Program-made: the position numbers and the translations under genes
Assembly (NCBI RefSeq): GCF_900102515.1
Contig: NZ_FMVS01000015.1
Span: 1 to 64,000, forward strand
Direction: 5' to 3'
Origin: Butyrivibrio sp. INlla14
GTDB taxonomy: Bacteria > Bacillota > Clostridia > Lachnospirales > Lachnospiraceae
DNA: 64,000 nt
Shown here: positions 8,951-16,927 of the stretch, piece after piece
Numbering within the stretch: the first letter of the stretch is position 1
How the letters are laid out: each line of letters opens with the position of its first letter
The notes under the pieces: model-generated
Seen by the model: the letters and a program-made list of their open reading frames with translations, nothing else
Database searches by the model: none
What the model was told of the DNA's origin: nothing

Positions 8951-9511
8951 TCACGCCTTAATCCCATTGATAAGTACATTTATCATCATATTAAGTGACT
9001 CTTCGTAGCTATACTGAGAGTTTGCCAATTCTTCTGAACTTAGGAATTTCTCAATAGCTCCCTCTACCATAAGCTTTATAAGCTCTACAGGAACTCTTTT
9101 TATAAGTCCCTGATCCATGGCCTGATTAATTAGTTTTACAGTTTCTCCCCAGTCACTTTCAACCTTCTCAGCTATCTTCATGTATACTTTAGGATATTTT
9201 TCTTTTAACTGATAAACTCTTCTAAAGTCAATGTTCTTGTAGTTATCAGGAAGGCAGACAATGAGCTTGGAAATTTTTTCTATAAGTCCCAAAGACTCAT
9301 CTGCCAGAATCTCAGCCTCTTTCTTTTTGATAGCAGAGAATCCATAATCAACAGTTGCAAAGAAAAGTTCATCCTTGTCATCAAATTCTCTGTAAATGGT
9401 TTTCTTGCTGATATGAAGCTCCTTGGATATGTCATCCATCGTAAACTTCATTCCCTTCTGGTTGAACTGGTCAATAACCGCGTCCATTATGATTTGTCTT
9501 GTCTCTTCCAT
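8951..9511 (-). CDS. TetR/AcrR family regulator
   Basis: The 186-residue product has a TetR-type N-terminal HTH: ETRQIIMDAVIDQFNQKG followed by TMDDISKELHISKKTIYREF (residues ~5-50). The C-terminal ligand domain is not diagnostic. The start at 9511 is set by AGGAGGG eight bases upstream; an in-frame ATG further upstream lacks a site. It lies between pepD and the alpha-galactosidase, all on one strand with short gaps (46 and 34 bases). It might regulate the alpha-galactosidase, but TetR proteins more often control transport genes, so this is only inference from position. Confidence 0.85.
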   Translation of the reverse strand: MEETRQIIMDAVIDQFNQKGMKFTMDDISKELHISKKTIYREFDDKDELFFATVDYGFSAIKKKEAEILADESLGLIEKISKLIVCLPDNYKNIDFRRVYQLKEKYPKVYMKIAEKVESDWGETVKLINQAMDQGLIKRVPVELIKLMVEGAIEKFLSSEELANSQYSYEESLNMMINVLINGIKA

Positions 9512-9557
9512 GTAAGCCCTCCTGTAGCTATTGCTATATCTGTATACTTCATAAATC

Positions 9558-10997
9558 TTACGCAAGTACAGCCTTCAAATATTCCCAAACATTAGAAGCA
9601 GACTTAACTGATAGCTTCTCAGATGCTGAATGAATATCCTGCATATCAGGTCCAATTGAGATGCAATCAAGATCGTCTATCTTCTCACTTAAGATTCCGC
9701 ACTCAAGTCCTGCGTGAATTGCCTGAAGAAGTGGCTTCTTGCCATACATCTTCTCATATACAGAAACCATGTGGTCACGAAGTTCTGAATGCTGTCTGTA
9801 CTTCCAGCCTGGATACTGGCCGCTAACGGTAACTTCAGCTCCAAAGAGTTCTCCAATTGTAAGGAGTTTACCTATAAGTACATTCTTGGAACTCTCAACG
9901 CTGCTACGAACAGACTGTTCAAGTGTTACGAGATTTCCCTCTGTCTTGATGATGCCAAGGTTAAGGGATGTCTCTACAAGTCCCTCTACCATAGCGCTCA
10001 TAGCCTGCACTCCATCTGGCATGATACTGATCATCTTGGCAAGAGATTCTGTTGATGCAGCTGAAAATGCATCTACAGCCTCGTTTTCTGAAATCTTGTC
10101 AAAAGAAATATTGATGTTATCATCCTTGCCCTCAAGCTCGCCCTTAAGCTCTGCAAGAGTATTATTTACTATATTTCCGGCTTCATCCACTTTGTCATTA
10201 GCTACAACAAACTCAAGGCTTGCTGTTCCTGGAATTGCGTTATCTGCTACTCCCCCTCCAATGCTAACAAGATTAACTATTATAGCCTTGGAAAGGTTCT
10301 TAAGAAGCCTTCCAGCGATAATATTGGCATTTCCTCTGCCGTACTTTATCATCTCACCTGAATGGCCGCCAAGAAGCCCTGAAATGCTGACCTTGCATAA
10401 AGCACCAGCCACTGACTCTTTTGCCATTGTAACCTTGGAGTAAACTCTTGCTCCACCAGCACAGCTTGTGATGAATACACCTTCCTCTTCGTTATCAATG
10501 TTGATCATCTTCTTACCTTTGAGGCCTGATAGGTCGATAGCAGCTGCGCCATACATTCCTGTCTCTTCATTGGTAGTGATGACAACCTCAAGTGGTGGAT
10601 GAGGAATATCCTTGGAATCAAGAAGTGCCAGGCAATATGCTACTGCGATACCGTCATCTCCGCCAAGGCTGGTGCCCTCTGCCCATACATATTCGCCATC
10701 TGTTGTAACTCTAAGGCCCTCGGTCTTCATATCTATATCGCAGTCGTCATTCTTGACAGCTACCATATCCATGTGTCCCTGAAGGATAACTGGCTCTTTA
10801 TCCTCGTAGCCTGCTGTTCCAGGTGCCTTGATGATGACGTTGAGCTCGCTGTCCTGAGTAACCTCTAATCCTCTCTCTCTTGCAAAAGAAACAATGTGGT
10901 CGCTAATCTGCTGAAGATTGCCAGAGCCATGTGGTATATTGCAAAGCTCCTCAAATCTTGTAAATACTTCCCTAGGTTGTAAATTCTCAAGTGCCAT
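9558..10997 (-). CDS. pepD: Aminoacyl-histidine dipeptidase (M20 family)
   Basis: The 479-residue protein is a cytoplasmic zinc dipeptidase of the PepD/PepV group. Metal-site motifs are clear: LQGHMDMV (HxD), a GGDDGIAVAY bridging Asp, TTNEETGMYGA with the catalytic Glu pair, and a C-terminal IHAGLECG (His near the end). The length fits the family (~485). It opens with MALENLQPREVFTRFEELCNIPHGSGN, typical of PepD. Two hairpins precede it (11081-11106 and 11141-11177), so it is transcribed separately from the ribosomal operon upstream. Confidence 0.93.
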   Translation of the reverse strand: MALENLQPREVFTRFEELCNIPHGSGNLQQISDHIVSFARERGLEVTQDSELNVIIKAPGTAGYEDKEPVILQGHMDMVAVKNDDCDIDMKTEGLRVTTDGEYVWAEGTSLGGDDGIAVAYCLALLDSKDIPHPPLEVVITTNEETGMYGAAAIDLSGLKGKKMINIDNEEEGVFITSCAGGARVYSKVTMAKESVAGALCKVSISGLLGGHSGEMIKYGRGNANIIAGRLLKNLSKAIIVNLVSIGGGVADNAIPGTASLEFVVANDKVDEAGNIVNNTLAELKGELEGKDDNINISFDKISENEAVDAFSAASTESLAKMISIMPDGVQAMSAMVEGLVETSLNLGIIKTEGNLVTLEQSVRSSVESSKNVLIGKLLTIGELFGAEVTVSGQYPGWKYRQHSELRDHMVSVYEKMYGKKPLLQAIHAGLECGILSEKIDDLDCISIGPDMQDIHSASEKLSVKSASNVWEYLKAVLA

Positions 10998-11080
10998 GAT
11001 CTCGCCTCCAAATATGTTCTACATTCTATCAAAACTAAAAATATTAATACTAGTTGATCTCGATAATAAATAATGTCAAA

Positions 11081-11106
11081 AGGGGTATCAAATACTCGAT
11101 ACCCCT
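11081..11106 (-). terminator. Hairpin between rplT and pepD
   Basis: AGGGGTATC pairs perfectly with GATACCCCT. On the minus strand it is followed by TTTTGACATT, so it could be a second, backup terminator for the ribosomal operon. Confidence 0.55.
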
Positions 11107-11140
11107 ACATTTTATCCTATAAAAACTATTAATACAATAA

Positions 11141-11177
11141 AAGTTTCCAGAATAAATATCATTCTGGAAACTTTTTA
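11141..11177 (-). terminator. rplT operon terminator
   Basis: GTTTCCAGAAT pairs with ATTCTGGAAAC over 11 perfect bases and is followed by a T-run on the minus strand, right after rplT. Confidence 0.8.
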
Positions 11178-11195
11178 TATTCTTGTGAAAATCTA

Positions 11196-11552
11196 TTAAG
11201 CGATCTTCTCTTTTGCAAGCTCTGCAAGTGTCTTGAATCCGTCTGGATCGTTAACTGCAAGCTCAGCGAGCATCTTTCTGTTGATGTCTACGCCAGCAAG
11301 CTTAAGACCATGCATCATGTTGCTGTATGAAAGGCCATTGATTCTAGCTGCAGCGTTGATACGTGTGATCCAAAGAGATCTCATATCTCTCTTCTTCTGC
11401 TTACGTCCAGCGAATGCTGATGTAAGTGCTCTCATAACTGACTGCTTAGCTACTCTGTACTGCTTTGATCTTGCTCCTCTGTAGCCCTTTGCAAGCTTTA
11501 ATACTCTATTGTGCTTCTTCTTGGCATTTAATGCGCCTTTAACTCTTGCCAT
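11196..11552 (-). CDS. rplT: 50S ribosomal protein L20
   Basis: The 118-residue product begins [34 protein letters not shown] sequence and carries the typical internal region [17 protein letters not shown]20 binds 23S rRNA early in assembly and in Firmicutes also represses the infC-rpmI-rplT operon through the leader. It follows rpmI by about 76 bases and ends at a strong hairpin. Confidence 0.98.
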   Translation of the reverse strand: MARVKGALNAKKKHNRVLKLAKGYRGARSKQYRVAKQSVMRALTSAFAGRKQKKRDMRSLWITRINAAARINGLSYSNMMHGLKLAGVDINRKMLAELAVNDPDGFKTLAELAKEKIA

Positions 11553-11628
11553 CTTAATATCCTCCTAAAATAATCAAATAATACTGGTACTTCTAAAACT
11601 AAAACGCGAACTAACTGACTACCTACGA

Positions 11629-11829
11629 TTAAGCGTAAGGAAGAATGCTCTTCATAGCCTTTACATTAGTAGCGTCAACGAGTCCAGCATGTCTAAGATT
11701 TCTCTTTCTCTTTGTGGACTTCTTTGTTAAGATGTGGCGCTTATACGCTTTGTTTCTCATGAGCTTGCCTGTGCCTGTAACCTTGAATCTCTTGGCAGCA
11801 GCTCTCTTTGTCTTCATCTTTAACTGCAT
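11629..11829 (-). CDS. rpmI: 50S ribosomal protein L35
   Basis: The true product is 66 residues starting [19 protein letters not shown] and ending with [22 protein letters not shown], a standard L35. The start at 11829 has AGGAGG eight bases upstream; longer in-frame extension to 11889 is not needed. It is the middle gene of infC-rpmI-rplT. Confidence 0.97.
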   Translation of the reverse strand: MQLKMKTKRAAAKRFKVTGTGKLMRNKAYKRHILTKKSTKRKRNLRHAGLVDATNVKAMKSILPYA

Positions 11830-11946
11830 AACTGAATCCTCCTGTGAATCTAAATAATTTTCTCTGCTATATAGACCAGATTGCTCCAAACACTAAATGC
11901 AATCCATAAATAGCATATCTATTTCCAACCAATAAATTGGTGAAAA

Positions 11947-12456
11947 TCAATTCTTCTTCTCTGTAAGGAACATTGTCATACTACGTCCCTCAACCTTAGG
12001 CTGCTTCTCAATAGAAGCTACATCGTTAAGTGCCTCAGCAAAGTCTGTAAGGATGTGAACGCTGGCACCCATATGAGCCATCTCACGACCGCGGAAACGA
12101 AGTGTAACCTTAACGCGGTTTCCCTTCTCAAGGAACTTTCTGGCAGCATTGACCTTAGTATTCAGATCGTTAGTATCAATGTTAGGTGAAAGTCTGATCT
12201 CTTTGATCTCAACAGTCTTCTGTTTCTTCTTGGCTTCCTTCTCCTTGCGAAGCTGCTCATACTTGAACTTGCCATAATCAACAACTCTGCAAACAGGTGG
12301 CTTAGCTGTAGGAGCGATCATAACAAGATCTACACCCTCATCATCTGCAACCTTTCTAGCATCCTGGATAGACATTACTCCGAGCTGCTCTCCGTCGATA
12401 CCGATAACCCTTACCTCTTTGGCTCTGATCTGATCGTTAATAAATAATTCGCTAAT
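11947..12456 (-). CDS. infC: Translation initiation factor IF-3 with AUU start codon
   Basis: The product (169 residues) begins ISELFINDQIRAKEVRVIG, matches IF-3 throughout (VVDYGKFKYEQ, RVKVTLRFRGREMAHM). The natural N-terminus aligns with an ATT codon at 12456-12454, 9 bases after a GGAGG site; the next upstream ATG (12486) has no such site and would add residues foreign to the family. IF-3 itself discriminates against non-canonical starts, and AUU-initiated infC is the known autoregulatory device in E. coli. Here it is combined with a leader terminator upstream. Confidence 0.95.
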   Translation of the reverse strand: MSELFINDQIRAKEVRVIGIDGEQLGVMSIQDARKVADDEGVDLVMIAPTAKPPVCRVVDYGKFKYEQLRKEKEAKKKQKTVEIKEIRLSPNIDTNDLNTKVNAARKFLEKGNRVKVTLRFRGREMAHMGASVHILTDFAEALNDVASIEKQPKVEGRSMTMFLTEKKN

Positions 12457-12495
12457 GGCCTTATACCTCCAATAATACGTATGCACTCAGTGCAT

Positions 12496-12526
12496 AAAAA
12501 AAGTGGACACATTGCAATGTATCCAC
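12496..12526 (-). terminator. Leader terminator (attenuator) of infC-rpmI-rplT
   Basis: On the minus strand GTGGATACATT-GC-AATGTGTCCAC is followed by seven Ts, a complete intrinsic terminator located between the operon promoter and the infC start. This is the expected position of the L20-responsive premature terminator of Firmicutes. Confidence 0.85.
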
Positions 12527-12631
12527 CTGAAATCAAATCAAACACAAATAAAAATTTGTATCTAAAAGATATTAACGCCTGCTAGCTAAGCCGCAGGGTG
12601 AGAGCGGATACTCTGCTTTGTTTTCAAATAC
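12496..12631 (-). ncRNA. L20 leader RNA (autoregulatory 5' UTR)
   Basis: The ~135-base leader between the predicted transcription start and the attenuator contains paired segments (CGGATACTCTGC..., GCGGCTTAGCTAGCAGGCG) and ends in the terminator hairpin. By position and known biology of this operon it should be an L20 leader; I did not fold it fully against the Rfam model. Confidence 0.7.
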
Positions 12632-12637
12632 TGACAT

Positions 12638-12667
12638 AATATAACACAATTACAAGTATAATGTCAA
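12638..12667 (-). promoter_or_regulatory. Promoter of infC operon
   Basis: On the minus strand TTGACA (12667-12662), an 18-base spacer and TATATT (12643-12638) form a strong promoter that fits a highly expressed ribosomal operon. Confidence 0.75.
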
Positions 12668-12719
12668 CACTTATTTCTTTTTCCTGTAAAATAATCAAGC
12701 AAATAGCGCGGACCAAGGC

Positions 12720-13007
12720 TCATAAGTCCTGAAGTCTCATCATGAAAATAGAATATTCGTCATTCTGATAATCAAGATCAGGTGAATTCTCTCCGCCACC
12801 GTTAGTGCTGCGCTTTATCTCAGCGTAGAACTCCTCCCCCTGATTAACTATATCCATCACGGTCATAGGAAGCCCCTTGTCAGTAGCTATCTTGCAAAAA
12901 TCTGCTATAGGATTGTCTGATTCTCTGGTTCTAAGAAGAGCCTCCTTAAGCTTTGGGTTCTCTTTTGCCATATCAAGAAGTTTATCCAGCTTATCTGTTA
13001 TCATCAT
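12720..13007 (-). CDS. Small Nif11-like protein with NGGGENSP motif
   Basis: This 95-residue protein starts at ATGATG after an AGGGGG site. It has a helical N-terminal half (KLDKLLDMAKENPKLKEALL) resembling Nif11-type leader domains, then GLPMTVMDIVNQGEEFYAEI and a conserved-looking STNGGGENSPDLD segment before a hydrophobic tail. I recall similar GGG-bearing small proteins in Clostridia. Nif11-like domains occur as leader peptides of ribosomally made modified peptides, but no maturase is nearby, so a peptide precursor role is speculative. It follows the VanZ gene by 113 bases. Confidence 0.6.
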   Translation of the reverse strand: MMITDKLDKLLDMAKENPKLKEALLRTRESDNPIADFCKIATDKGLPMTVMDIVNQGEEFYAEIKRSTNGGGENSPDLDYQNDEYSIFMMRLQDL

Positions 13008-13120
13008 AGCACGCCCCCTATGTATTCTTCTTTACCACAAATTCTTACTGACAGCAAGAGTCTCTTATTTCTTACAACTCTTCTACATACGAAGCCACTG
13101 CTTTATATTTAAAAACAAAA

Positions 13121-13657
13121 CTATCTGTTTCTAATGTTTGACAATGGCCTGAAAATGGTCATCCTACCTGTCCAGCCTACTATTCTGGTGAGTATTACTC
13201 CTAAAAGGACACCACAGCTGTCAATCACCACATCTCTCTTCTGAGGGCTGCGTCCTACGGTAAAAGATTGATGGAATTCATCAAGGCCTGCAAAGGCGAC
13301 GCAGAAACCTCCTGCAAAGAAAACAAGCCAAAGTCCTCTTACGCCAAATACGTAAAGAGGAAAAGCTACTGAAACTGCCAGCAAAAAGTACTCTGTAAAG
13401 TGAGCCGTCTTCCTGATGTAAAACTGGGATTTTTCAGACAGCTGACTTATTCTCTCGCTGCTCCAGCCCTTGTCAAAAACTTCATTGGCTACAGTAAATG
13501 CCTTGACGCCTACCTGATAGCTGAGCTGTGAGCTGGTAGCTCCGTCCTGCTCTGAAAATGAGAATATCAGGATCATCATTATGATTGCGGGCACAAATGA
13601 CAGTGGCTTTAACACAAACCGCAATGTTTGCTTTATATACATCCAAAAATATTTCAT
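13121..13657 (-). CDS. VanZ-like family membrane protein
   Basis: The 178-residue protein has the VanZ pattern: an initial helix FVPAIIMMILIFSFSEQ, then FYIRKTAHFTEYFLLAVSVAFPL, LVFFAGGFCVAFAGLDEFHQSFTVGRSPQKRDVVIDSCGVLLG. The DEFHQ..F..GR...DV.iD motif is characteristic. VanZ gives low-level teicoplanin resistance in enterococci; chromosomal homologues like this have unknown roles. The start at 13657 was chosen because the upstream ATG would overlap the flavin reductase. The two genes are 4 bases apart. Confidence 0.85.
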   Translation of the reverse strand: MKYFWMYIKQTLRFVLKPLSFVPAIIMMILIFSFSEQDGATSSQLSYQVGVKAFTVANEVFDKGWSSERISQLSEKSQFYIRKTAHFTEYFLLAVSVAFPLYVFGVRGLWLVFFAGGFCVAFAGLDEFHQSFTVGRSPQKRDVVIDSCGVLLGVILTRIVGWTGRMTIFRPLSNIRNR

Positions 13658-13661
13658 ATCT

Positions 13662-14258
13662 CTATTTCTTTTTTCCAGTTTTGTTTCTAGATTTATTCTT
13701 CTTGGCAACACTGTAGCCGAACTTTCCAAGCTTCTCGCCCAGCATAAAGTATTCGCCGTGGGAATAGGCTATAAGTTTGGCCTTGCCAAGGTTGAGTCTT
13801 CCCTTGTCGTCAAGAAGCTTATCATCCACAGAGACAGAAACCACTTCAGCTATAAACATGTCGTGGGTTCCCAGCTCTACAACCCGCTTAACCTTGCACT
13901 CTATGTTAACAGGGGACTCTTCGATCCCAGGAGCTGAGATTTTCTGAGACTTAAGTGGAGTCAGTTTCATCTCTTTAAACTTGTCACAGTCGCGGCCAGA
14001 CCTTACTCCGCACCAGTCCGCTGCATAGGCAAGTTTCTTGCTGGTAAGGTTCACCACAAACTCACCTGTATCCCTGATGATATCGTGAGAAAATCTCTCC
14101 TTGCGGACAGATATAGAAAGCATGGCAGGATCACTACAAATAGTGCCTGCCCATGCTACAGTTATTATGTTTGGAGTCTCGCCCTCTCTGCCGCAGCTCA
14201 CCATTACTGGTGGAACCGGATAGAGCATATTGCCAGGGCGCCATACCTCTTTTGCCAT
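13662..14258 (-). CDS. Flavin reductase family protein
   Basis: The 198-residue product has the FMN-binding split-barrel pattern of the flavin reductase/flavoredoxin group: PVPPVMVSCGREGETPNIITVAWAGTICSDPAMLSISVR, then FSHDIIRDTGEFVVNL and HDMFIAEVVSV. Such proteins bind FMN and act as oxidoreductases of uncertain substrate. A basic tail (KKNKSRNKTGKKK) closes the protein. It follows pepF by 18 bases and precedes the VanZ gene by 4, so it belongs to the amylase-HAD-pepF-flavin reductase-VanZ run. Confidence 0.88.
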   Translation of the reverse strand: MAKEVWRPGNMLYPVPPVMVSCGREGETPNIITVAWAGTICSDPAMLSISVRKERFSHDIIRDTGEFVVNLTSKKLAYAADWCGVRSGRDCDKFKEMKLTPLKSQKISAPGIEESPVNIECKVKRVVELGTHDMFIAEVVSVSVDDKLLDDKGRLNLGKAKLIAYSHGEYFMLGEKLGKFGYSVAKKNKSRNKTGKKK

Positions 14259-14276
14259 ATCTGATAAAACCTCTTA

Positions 14277-16082
14277 TTAAAGCTCTTTTACAGCCTCTTC
14301 CATCTCAGAAATTGCCTCGCCAAATACAGCAAGCGCAGAATCAATAGGAGCCTTTGTTGTAAGATCAACGCCTGCAATCTTAAGAAGGCTTACAGGATCC
14401 TGTGTGCATCCGCTTGATAAGAACTTCTTGTACTGTTCAACTGCAGGAGCACCCTCTTTAAGAATTCTGTCTGCAATAGCAACAGCAGCTGCAAAGCTCG
14501 TAGCGTACTGATATACATAGAAGTTGTAGTAGAAGTGAGGAATTCTGCACCACTCCCAGCCAATCTGAGGGTCAGAAATCATATCTTTTCCGAAGTAATC
14601 CTTGTTAAGGTTAAGATATACATCGTAAAGAGCCTCTGCTGTAAGTGGAGTTCCAGCCTCAGCCATCTCGCAGGTCTTTCTCTCAAACTCTTCGAACATA
14701 GTCTGGCGGAACATTGTTCCCTTGAAGCTGTCAAGGAAGTGGTTGATGATAAATGCCTTCTCCTTGGCATCCTGTGCGTGATCCTTCATGTAGTGATAAA
14801 GAAGGACCTCATTAGTTGTGGATGCAACCTCAGCTACGAAGATCTTGTAATTTGCATCAAGAATGTTCTGTGTCTTGTTAGAATACCAGGTGTGCATTGA
14901 ATGTCCCATCTCGTGAACAAGAGTGAACACATCATCAAGAGTATCGTTATAGTTAAGGAGCATGTAAGGGTGTACATCGTAGGTACCGCCTGAATATGCG
15001 CCGCCTCTCTTACCTTCGTTCTCAACAACGTCGATCCATCTGTTGTCATAAGCCTCTTTTACCACCTTGAGATAGTCATCGCCAAGAGGTGCTAGTGCCT
15101 TTAAAGAGAGCTCTTTAGCCTCCTCATAGGAAACCTTCATATCAAAGTCAGGGAGCATTCCAACGTAAACGTCGTACATGTGGAGCTCGTCAACACCCAG
15201 AAGCTTCTTACGAAGTGTTACGTATCTGTGCATCTTGTCCATGTTGTCGTGGATTGACTCAAATAAGCTGTCGCAAACAGCAGGAGAAACGTCATTGCCA
15301 TCAACCGCTGCTTCGAAAGCTGAATTGTACTTACGAGCCTTGGACTCGAAGATACGGCCCTTAACTTCTCCATCGTACATAGCAGCCCATGTGTTACTGA
15401 ATTCCTGGTATCTGCCGTAGAAAGCCTCGAAGGCATTCTTTCTAAGTTCTCTGTCCTTGGACATCTGAACTGGTACGAATCTTCCGTTTGAAAGAGATAC
15501 CTCTTCGCCCTTTGAATCCTTGACTGAAGGGAACTTAAGGTCAGCGTTTGAAAGCATTCCGTAAGCCTTCTGTGAAGCGCCCTGAACCTCAGATGCGCTG
15601 GCAAGAAGCTCTTCCATCTCGCCTGAGAGCATGTGATCCTTAAGTCTTCTGATCTCTTTTATCACTCTCTTATACTTGGCAAGGCCCTCGCACTCAGCGT
15701 AGAACTTATCAAGCTGATCATCTGTAAGCTGAAGAATCTCAGGATTGATGTAAGCTGTCTTCTCAGAAGCGCCCACAATTGCAGACATTGCACGCTGCTG
15801 AAGTGACTGATACTTGGAATTAGCTGTATCCTGGTCCTCTCTCATATGAGCATAGCCGTAAACATTGTCTGTTACGTGCTCAAGTTCCTCATAAAGAACG
15901 AACATGTCAAAAAGAGTCTGTGCGCTCTCTGAAAGTTTTCCTTTATATGAAGCAATCTTATCTGAAATCTCTGATATTCTGTTAAAATCAGCCTCCCACT
16001 TGGACTCATCGGCATAGATGTCCTCAAGTCTCCAGGTAAGCTCAACAGCAACTTCGTCACGTTTTGGTAATCTGTCCTGCAT
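14277..16082 (-). CDS. pepF: Oligoendopeptidase F (M3B)
   Basis: The 601-residue zinc endopeptidase cleaves short peptides in the cytoplasm. The M3 catalytic motif HEMGH lies at residues ~390-394 (in TLVHEMGHSMHTWYS), as in PepF of lactic bacteria, and the C-terminal region has the typical PHFYYNFYVYQYATS. The start at 16082 is set by GAGAGG seven bases upstream; an upstream in-frame ATG adds residues that do not resemble the family. It is flanked on the same strand by HAD hydrolase (61 bases upstream) and flavin reductase. Confidence 0.95.
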   Translation of the reverse strand: MQDRLPKRDEVAVELTWRLEDIYADESKWEADFNRISEISDKIASYKGKLSESAQTLFDMFVLYEELEHVTDNVYGYAHMREDQDTANSKYQSLQQRAMSAIVGASEKTAYINPEILQLTDDQLDKFYAECEGLAKYKRVIKEIRRLKDHMLSGEMEELLASASEVQGASQKAYGMLSNADLKFPSVKDSKGEEVSLSNGRFVPVQMSKDRELRKNAFEAFYGRYQEFSNTWAAMYDGEVKGRIFESKARKYNSAFEAAVDGNDVSPAVCDSLFESIHDNMDKMHRYVTLRKKLLGVDELHMYDVYVGMLPDFDMKVSYEEAKELSLKALAPLGDDYLKVVKEAYDNRWIDVVENEGKRGGAYSGGTYDVHPYMLLNYNDTLDDVFTLVHEMGHSMHTWYSNKTQNILDANYKIFVAEVASTTNEVLLYHYMKDHAQDAKEKAFIINHFLDSFKGTMFRQTMFEEFERKTCEMAEAGTPLTAEALYDVYLNLNKDYFGKDMISDPQIGWEWCRIPHFYYNFYVYQYATSFAAAVAIADRILKEGAPAVEQYKKFLSSGCTQDPVSLLKIAGVDLTTKAPIDSALAVFGEAISEMEEAVKEL

Positions 16083-16143
16083 AAATAAACCTCTCTTATA
16101 TGTTATTTGCCATTTACCGCCAGGATTTAGCCTTTTCGTCCCA

Positions 16144-16896
16144 TCAGGGCAAAATCCGGCGGATATCTCCATCTCCTACAATAACCGGCATAAGCCTTGA
16201 GCCTTTTACTCCAAGCTCAGAAAGCTCATTTTCGATTTTCTTTTCAGAAAAGTCGTAGGTGTTTAAAAAGACGCTGTCCATGCCATTTTTAAAGGCTACA
16301 CCCACGTCGCTGAAAATATCATTTCCTATCATAACACACTTCTCATAAGATAGGCTGTTTTTTGTTAGAAGACGCTGTAAAAATTCTTTCTGTGGCTTTT
16401 TTATGCCCTGATCTGAGGATATGAATATATCATCGAAATAGTCTGTAAGCCCCGAATCCGATAGTTCTTTTTCCGTGAAGACTCTCTGGGCATTGGACAA
16501 AAGATATATGCCCTTACCTATTTTCTTTAATTTATCAAGAGTTTCTGTGACACCCTCGTATACCACAAGCTTATCTCTAGAGGCTTCTCTGAAAAAGATA
16601 CAGAGGGCACGGATTTCATCGGACGTTTCCAGAATATCTTTTTGTACGAGCCTTGCCCAGACCTTCTCAATCTTAATTTCTGGGAATTCAGCGCCGCTTT
16701 CTTTTGCCAAGTTCTGCTCTTCCTCAGCACAGATTTCAAGATATCTCTGCCTAAGGGCCTTAGGGGTATATTCTGCGGAAAAGTTCTCCTTCAGGTACTC
16801 CGTCATCTTCTCCCAAAGGGCAGGATCCTCCTCATCGGTGTGGATATCGATGAGGGTTCCATATAAATCAAAAATGTAAGTTTCGTATTCTTTCAT
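16144..16896 (-). CDS. HAD family hydrolase
   Basis: The 250-residue protein shows all HAD motifs: FDLYGTLID (motif I, nucleophile Asp), YLLSNAQ (motif II Ser/Thr position), KKPQKEF (motif III Lys) and MIGNDIFSDVGVA (motif IV acidic pair). The cap region (~20-90) is of the C1 helical type seen in phosphoglycolate-phosphatase-like enzymes. The substrate is unknown. The start has GGAG upstream, 31 bases after the amylase gene. Confidence 0.9.
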   Translation of the reverse strand: MKEYETYIFDLYGTLIDIHTDEEDPALWEKMTEYLKENFSAEYTPKALRQRYLEICAEEEQNLAKESGAEFPEIKIEKVWARLVQKDILETSDEIRALCIFFREASRDKLVVYEGVTETLDKLKKIGKGIYLLSNAQRVFTEKELSDSGLTDYFDDIFISSDQGIKKPQKEFLQRLLTKNSLSYEKCVMIGNDIFSDVGVAFKNGMDSVFLNTYDFSEKKIENELSELGVKGSRLMPVIVGDGDIRRILP

Positions 16897-16927
16897 AATG
16901 TTTCTCCTCTATCCCAACTACTTAATT

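Noticed and set aside
9739..10443. A 234-codon plus-strand frame opposite pepD
   Set aside because: It is the antisense shadow of a clear M20 peptidase gene, rich in Ser/Leu/Pro as such shadows are, and has no ribosome site.
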